From an uncultured Eggerthellaceae bacterium (GTDB taxonomy: Bacteria > Actinomycetota > Coriobacteriia > Coriobacteriales > Eggerthellaceae): DNA of 18,470 bases. Shown piece by piece: positions 16,842 through 18,470 of the stretch. The notes beneath the pieces were generated by a model that was not told the origin of the DNA, made no database searches, and saw only the letters and a program-made list of their open reading frames with translations. Both the position numbers and the translations under genes were made by a program. Each line of letters starts with the position of its first letter. Within the stretch, counting starts at the first letter, position 1. The DNA lies in contig CAKTYF010000032.1 in assembly GCA_934631995.1 (NCBI GenBank), forward strand, positions 1 to 18,470. The letters run 5' to 3'.

Positions 16842-18271
16842 TACATGCCCCCTTTCTTTACCACGGGTATGCCCATAGAGGCTTCTTGAGCTGCGAATTC
16901 GGCGTTTGCAGCGGCAACGGCTTCTTCGTCGGCGCAACGGCTTGCAGGAGCAGCAACGCCCTTCTTGCCGAAGCGCTTCTTGCGCGAAGAACCAGCTGCG
17001 CCTCCATCGGTACCCGCGAGCTTCATCTCCAGCTTGCCCACGAACTTAGCAAGCGGCAGCGTGATGACCAGGTAGAACAGCGCCGCAACAATGTAAGGCG
17101 TAATAGAGCCAGTGGACGCCACAATGCTCTTGGAGTACTGCACGACTTCCATAATGCCAACGGCGGCCAGCAGCGAGGTGTCCTTGTACAACAAGATGAA
17201 TTCGCTGGTCATGGTAGGGATAACACGACGAACAGTCTGCGGAATGATAACGAAGATCATGGTTTGCGCCGCGTTCATGCCCAAAGAGCGCGATGCCTCG
17301 TTTTGGCCCTTGGGAATGGACTGAATGCCCGCGCGAAAGATTTCGCACAAATACGCCGCGGAGTTCATGAACAGCACGATAACGCCCAGCGGGAAGTTCG
17401 GAATGTTGATGCCCGCCAACGGCAAGCCGAAAAACGCCACGTAAATCTGCAAGAACAGCGGCGTGCCACGAACAATGTTCACGTACAAGCTACCAATGCC
17501 GCGCAGCACAGCCAGCTTCGACATGCGCATAAGCGCCAAAATCAGACCCAGCGGAATAGCGCAGGGGAACGCGCACAGCACAATGCCCAGCGCCATAAGG
17601 AAGCCGTTGAACACCACGGGGATGGAACGGACCATAAGGGCAGGGTTCAGGAAGAGCTTCAGGAATTTATTGTCGCACCAGGACTTATACCAGCTGGAAG
17701 ACTCAATGGCCTCTGCCAGCTGTTCGGGCAGCGTCATTTCCGTTACGTTGATTGCGGGGATGTTGGTCAGCTCATGCTCGATGCCCGCCGACGTGTACGT
17801 GCCCGTTATCTGCTGGGCGCCGCCCGCAGCGGGGAAAATCACATCGTAGACTTCCAGGCGATAGTAGTCGCCTTCGTAACCTGCGGTATCAAACGTTGCA
17901 GTGATAGTTTGACCCTCGGAGCTGAACTGGGCATTCTTCAGAATAGCAACGCGCTCGGAGCCGCCATCCTTCAGCAGCGTCACGCGCGCGTCGTCAACGC
18001 CGAACGTCGTTCCCTTGGGAAACGTCAGCGTGACCTGGGTCAACGTTTCACCTGCATCGGCCTGACCTTCCCAGGTGATACGCGTTGTCTTGTTGCCCAT
18101 GATTTCGGCACCCGAGTCGCTGTTCGTCTTCGCCGTGGTTTTCACGGTGTCCAAGGCATGCGCTTGCAGCGGCAGCGCCATCAGGCACGCGAAGGCAACC
18201 AGTACGGCAAGAGCCGCGAGCACCACGCGAGTGCTTCTCGATTGTTGCGGTACTGCAATGTGATGATTCAT
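16841..18271 (-). CDS. Amino acid-type ABC transporter permease with N-terminal extracytoplasmic domain
   Basis: The 476-aa product starts at ATG 18271 with AAGGAAC upstream. Residues 1-39 form a signal peptide or first membrane segment ending LPLQAHA. Residues about 41-195 look like a secreted beta-sandwich ([40 protein letters not shown]) and not a periplasmic binding fold. The HisM/GlnP-type permease follows from about 215: [41 protein letters not shown], an EAA loop [22 protein letters not shown] trimmed at 324-343, and a last helix near 393-410. A Lys/Ala-rich cytoplasmic tail closes it. The ATPase gene overlaps its stop by one base, so the two are translationally coupled. The ectodomain may act in docking or sensing; this is inferred. 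Confidence 0.9.
   Translation of the reverse strand: MNHHIAVPQQSRSTRVVLAALAVLVAFACLMALPLQAHALDTVKTTAKTNSDSGAEIMGNKTTRITWEGQADAGETLTQVTLTFPKGTTFGVDDARVTLLKDGGSERVAILKNAQFSSEGQTITATFDTAGYEGDYYRLEVYDVIFPAAGGAQQITGTYTSAGIEHELTNIPAINVTEMTLPEQLAEAIESSSWYKSWCDNKFLKLFLNPALMVRSIPVVFNGFLMALGIVLCAFPCAIPLGLILALMRMSKLAVLRGIGSLYVNIVRGTPLFLQIYVAFFGLPLAGINIPNFPLGVIVLFMNSAAYLCEIFRAGIQSIPKGQNEASRSLGMNAAQTMIFVIIPQTVRRVIPTMTSEFILLYKDTSLLAAVGIMEVVQYSKSIVASTGSITPYIVAALFYLVITLPLAKFVGKLEMKLAGTDGGAAGSSRKKRFGKKGVAAPASRCADEEAVAAANAEFAAQEASMGIPVVKKGGM
16848..16855 (-). promoter_or_regulatory. Ribosome binding site fixing the ABC ATPase start
   Basis: AAAGGGGG lies six bases before the ATG at 16841, inside the end of the permease gene. 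The longer open frame starting at 16937 lies wholly within permease codons and has no such site, so the 300-aa start is preferred. Confidence 0.65.
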
Positions 18272-18304
18272 AGGGATGTTCCTTTTTTTCTTTACTACGC
18301 TTTG

Positions 18305-18470
18305 CTACGCTTCCGCGTTCTTGCTTGTTTTACGTTTGGGCTGGTAGGGAATTCGTACAACGTGCGGCCGAGTTAGCCAGCTTTGCAGCGGCTCATTCGG
18401 ATTTGCTCCGCCAGGCGCCGCATCTCCCACCGCATGGGCGCGGGGTCCGCTCAACCGCAGGGGTCCGCAC
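18305..18470 (-). CDS. Possible C-terminus of an upstream gene (partial)
   Basis: On the minus strand one frame is open from the window edge to a TAG at 18305-18307, about 54 codons ending PYQPKRKTSKNAEA. It stops 33 bases before the permease ATG, a spacing that would fit an operon. I do not recognise the peptide, and the stretch is short enough to be open by chance. An expected neighbour would be a substrate-binding protein, but this tail is Pro-rich and basic and does not look like one. Confidence 0.35.
   Translation of the reverse strand, partial: CGPLRLSGPRAHAVGDAAPGGANPNEPLQSWLTRPHVVRIPYQPKRKTSKNAEA

Noticed and set aside
16697..18376. Plus-strand open frame of 559 codons
   Set aside because: It is antisense to the ABC permease; the Arg/Gln/His-rich translation is typical of a shadow frame.
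1..18470. CRISPR arrays, insertion sequences with transposase, or prophage genes
   Set aside because: There are no regularly spaced direct repeats and no transposase, integrase or phage structural motif in any frame.

Overview
The window looks like a chromosomal piece of an anaerobic actinobacterium of the Coriobacteriia (Eggerthella/Slackia-like lineages). That placement is inferred from the gene types: a TAXI-type TRAP transporter, a fused 2-hydroxyacyl-CoA dehydratase activase-like protein, BspA-like secreted proteins, and moderate GC with strong AGGAGG/AAGGGG ribosome binding sites. No 16S or other marker gene is present, so the placement is tentative.

Layout. (1) 1-6559, minus strand: two secreted proteins. 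The upstream gene (470 aa) has a signal peptide, an Ig-like domain, a cadherin-like sandwich, a cohesin-like module and a C-terminal dockerin. The downstream gene (1,681 residues visible, 3' end cut by the window) has a signal peptide, DUF4430-like, cadherin-like and Ig-like domains, a long BspA-type leucine-rich repeat array, a second Ig-like domain, a GLUG-like beta-helix region and the same dockerin type. An intrinsic terminator lies between them. (2) 6560-7916: an unusually long intergenic stretch with a G9 tract, nested inverted repeats, tRNA-Val(UAC) with its own promoter and terminator on the minus strand, and an inverted repeat in front of the next gene. (3) 7917-12122, plus strand: a 1,401-aa protein fusing two ASKHA/BcrAD-BadFG activase domains to DUF2229 and HgdB-like regions. 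A strong hairpin separates it from the convergent genes that follow. (4) 12274-15708, minus strand: a TAXI-TRAP uptake system (lipoprotein receptor, then a 4TM/12TM fused permease). The two genes are separated by a terminator-like hairpin and a 234-bp segment bounded by a long inverted repeat. (5) 15939-18271, minus strand: a translationally coupled amino-acid-type ABC permease and ATPase, the permease carrying an extracytoplasmic sandwich domain. The last bases hold the tail of a possible upstream gene.

How the parts work together. The two transporters take up small organic or amino acids. The activase-like protein points to CoA-thioester fermentation or reduction chemistry, although no catalytic dehydratase subunits are adjacent. 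The most interesting part is the left end, where a cohesin-bearing and a dockerin-bearing surface protein lie side by side in an organism type not known for cellulosomes. This suggests a small non-cellulosomal cohesin-dockerin assembly.
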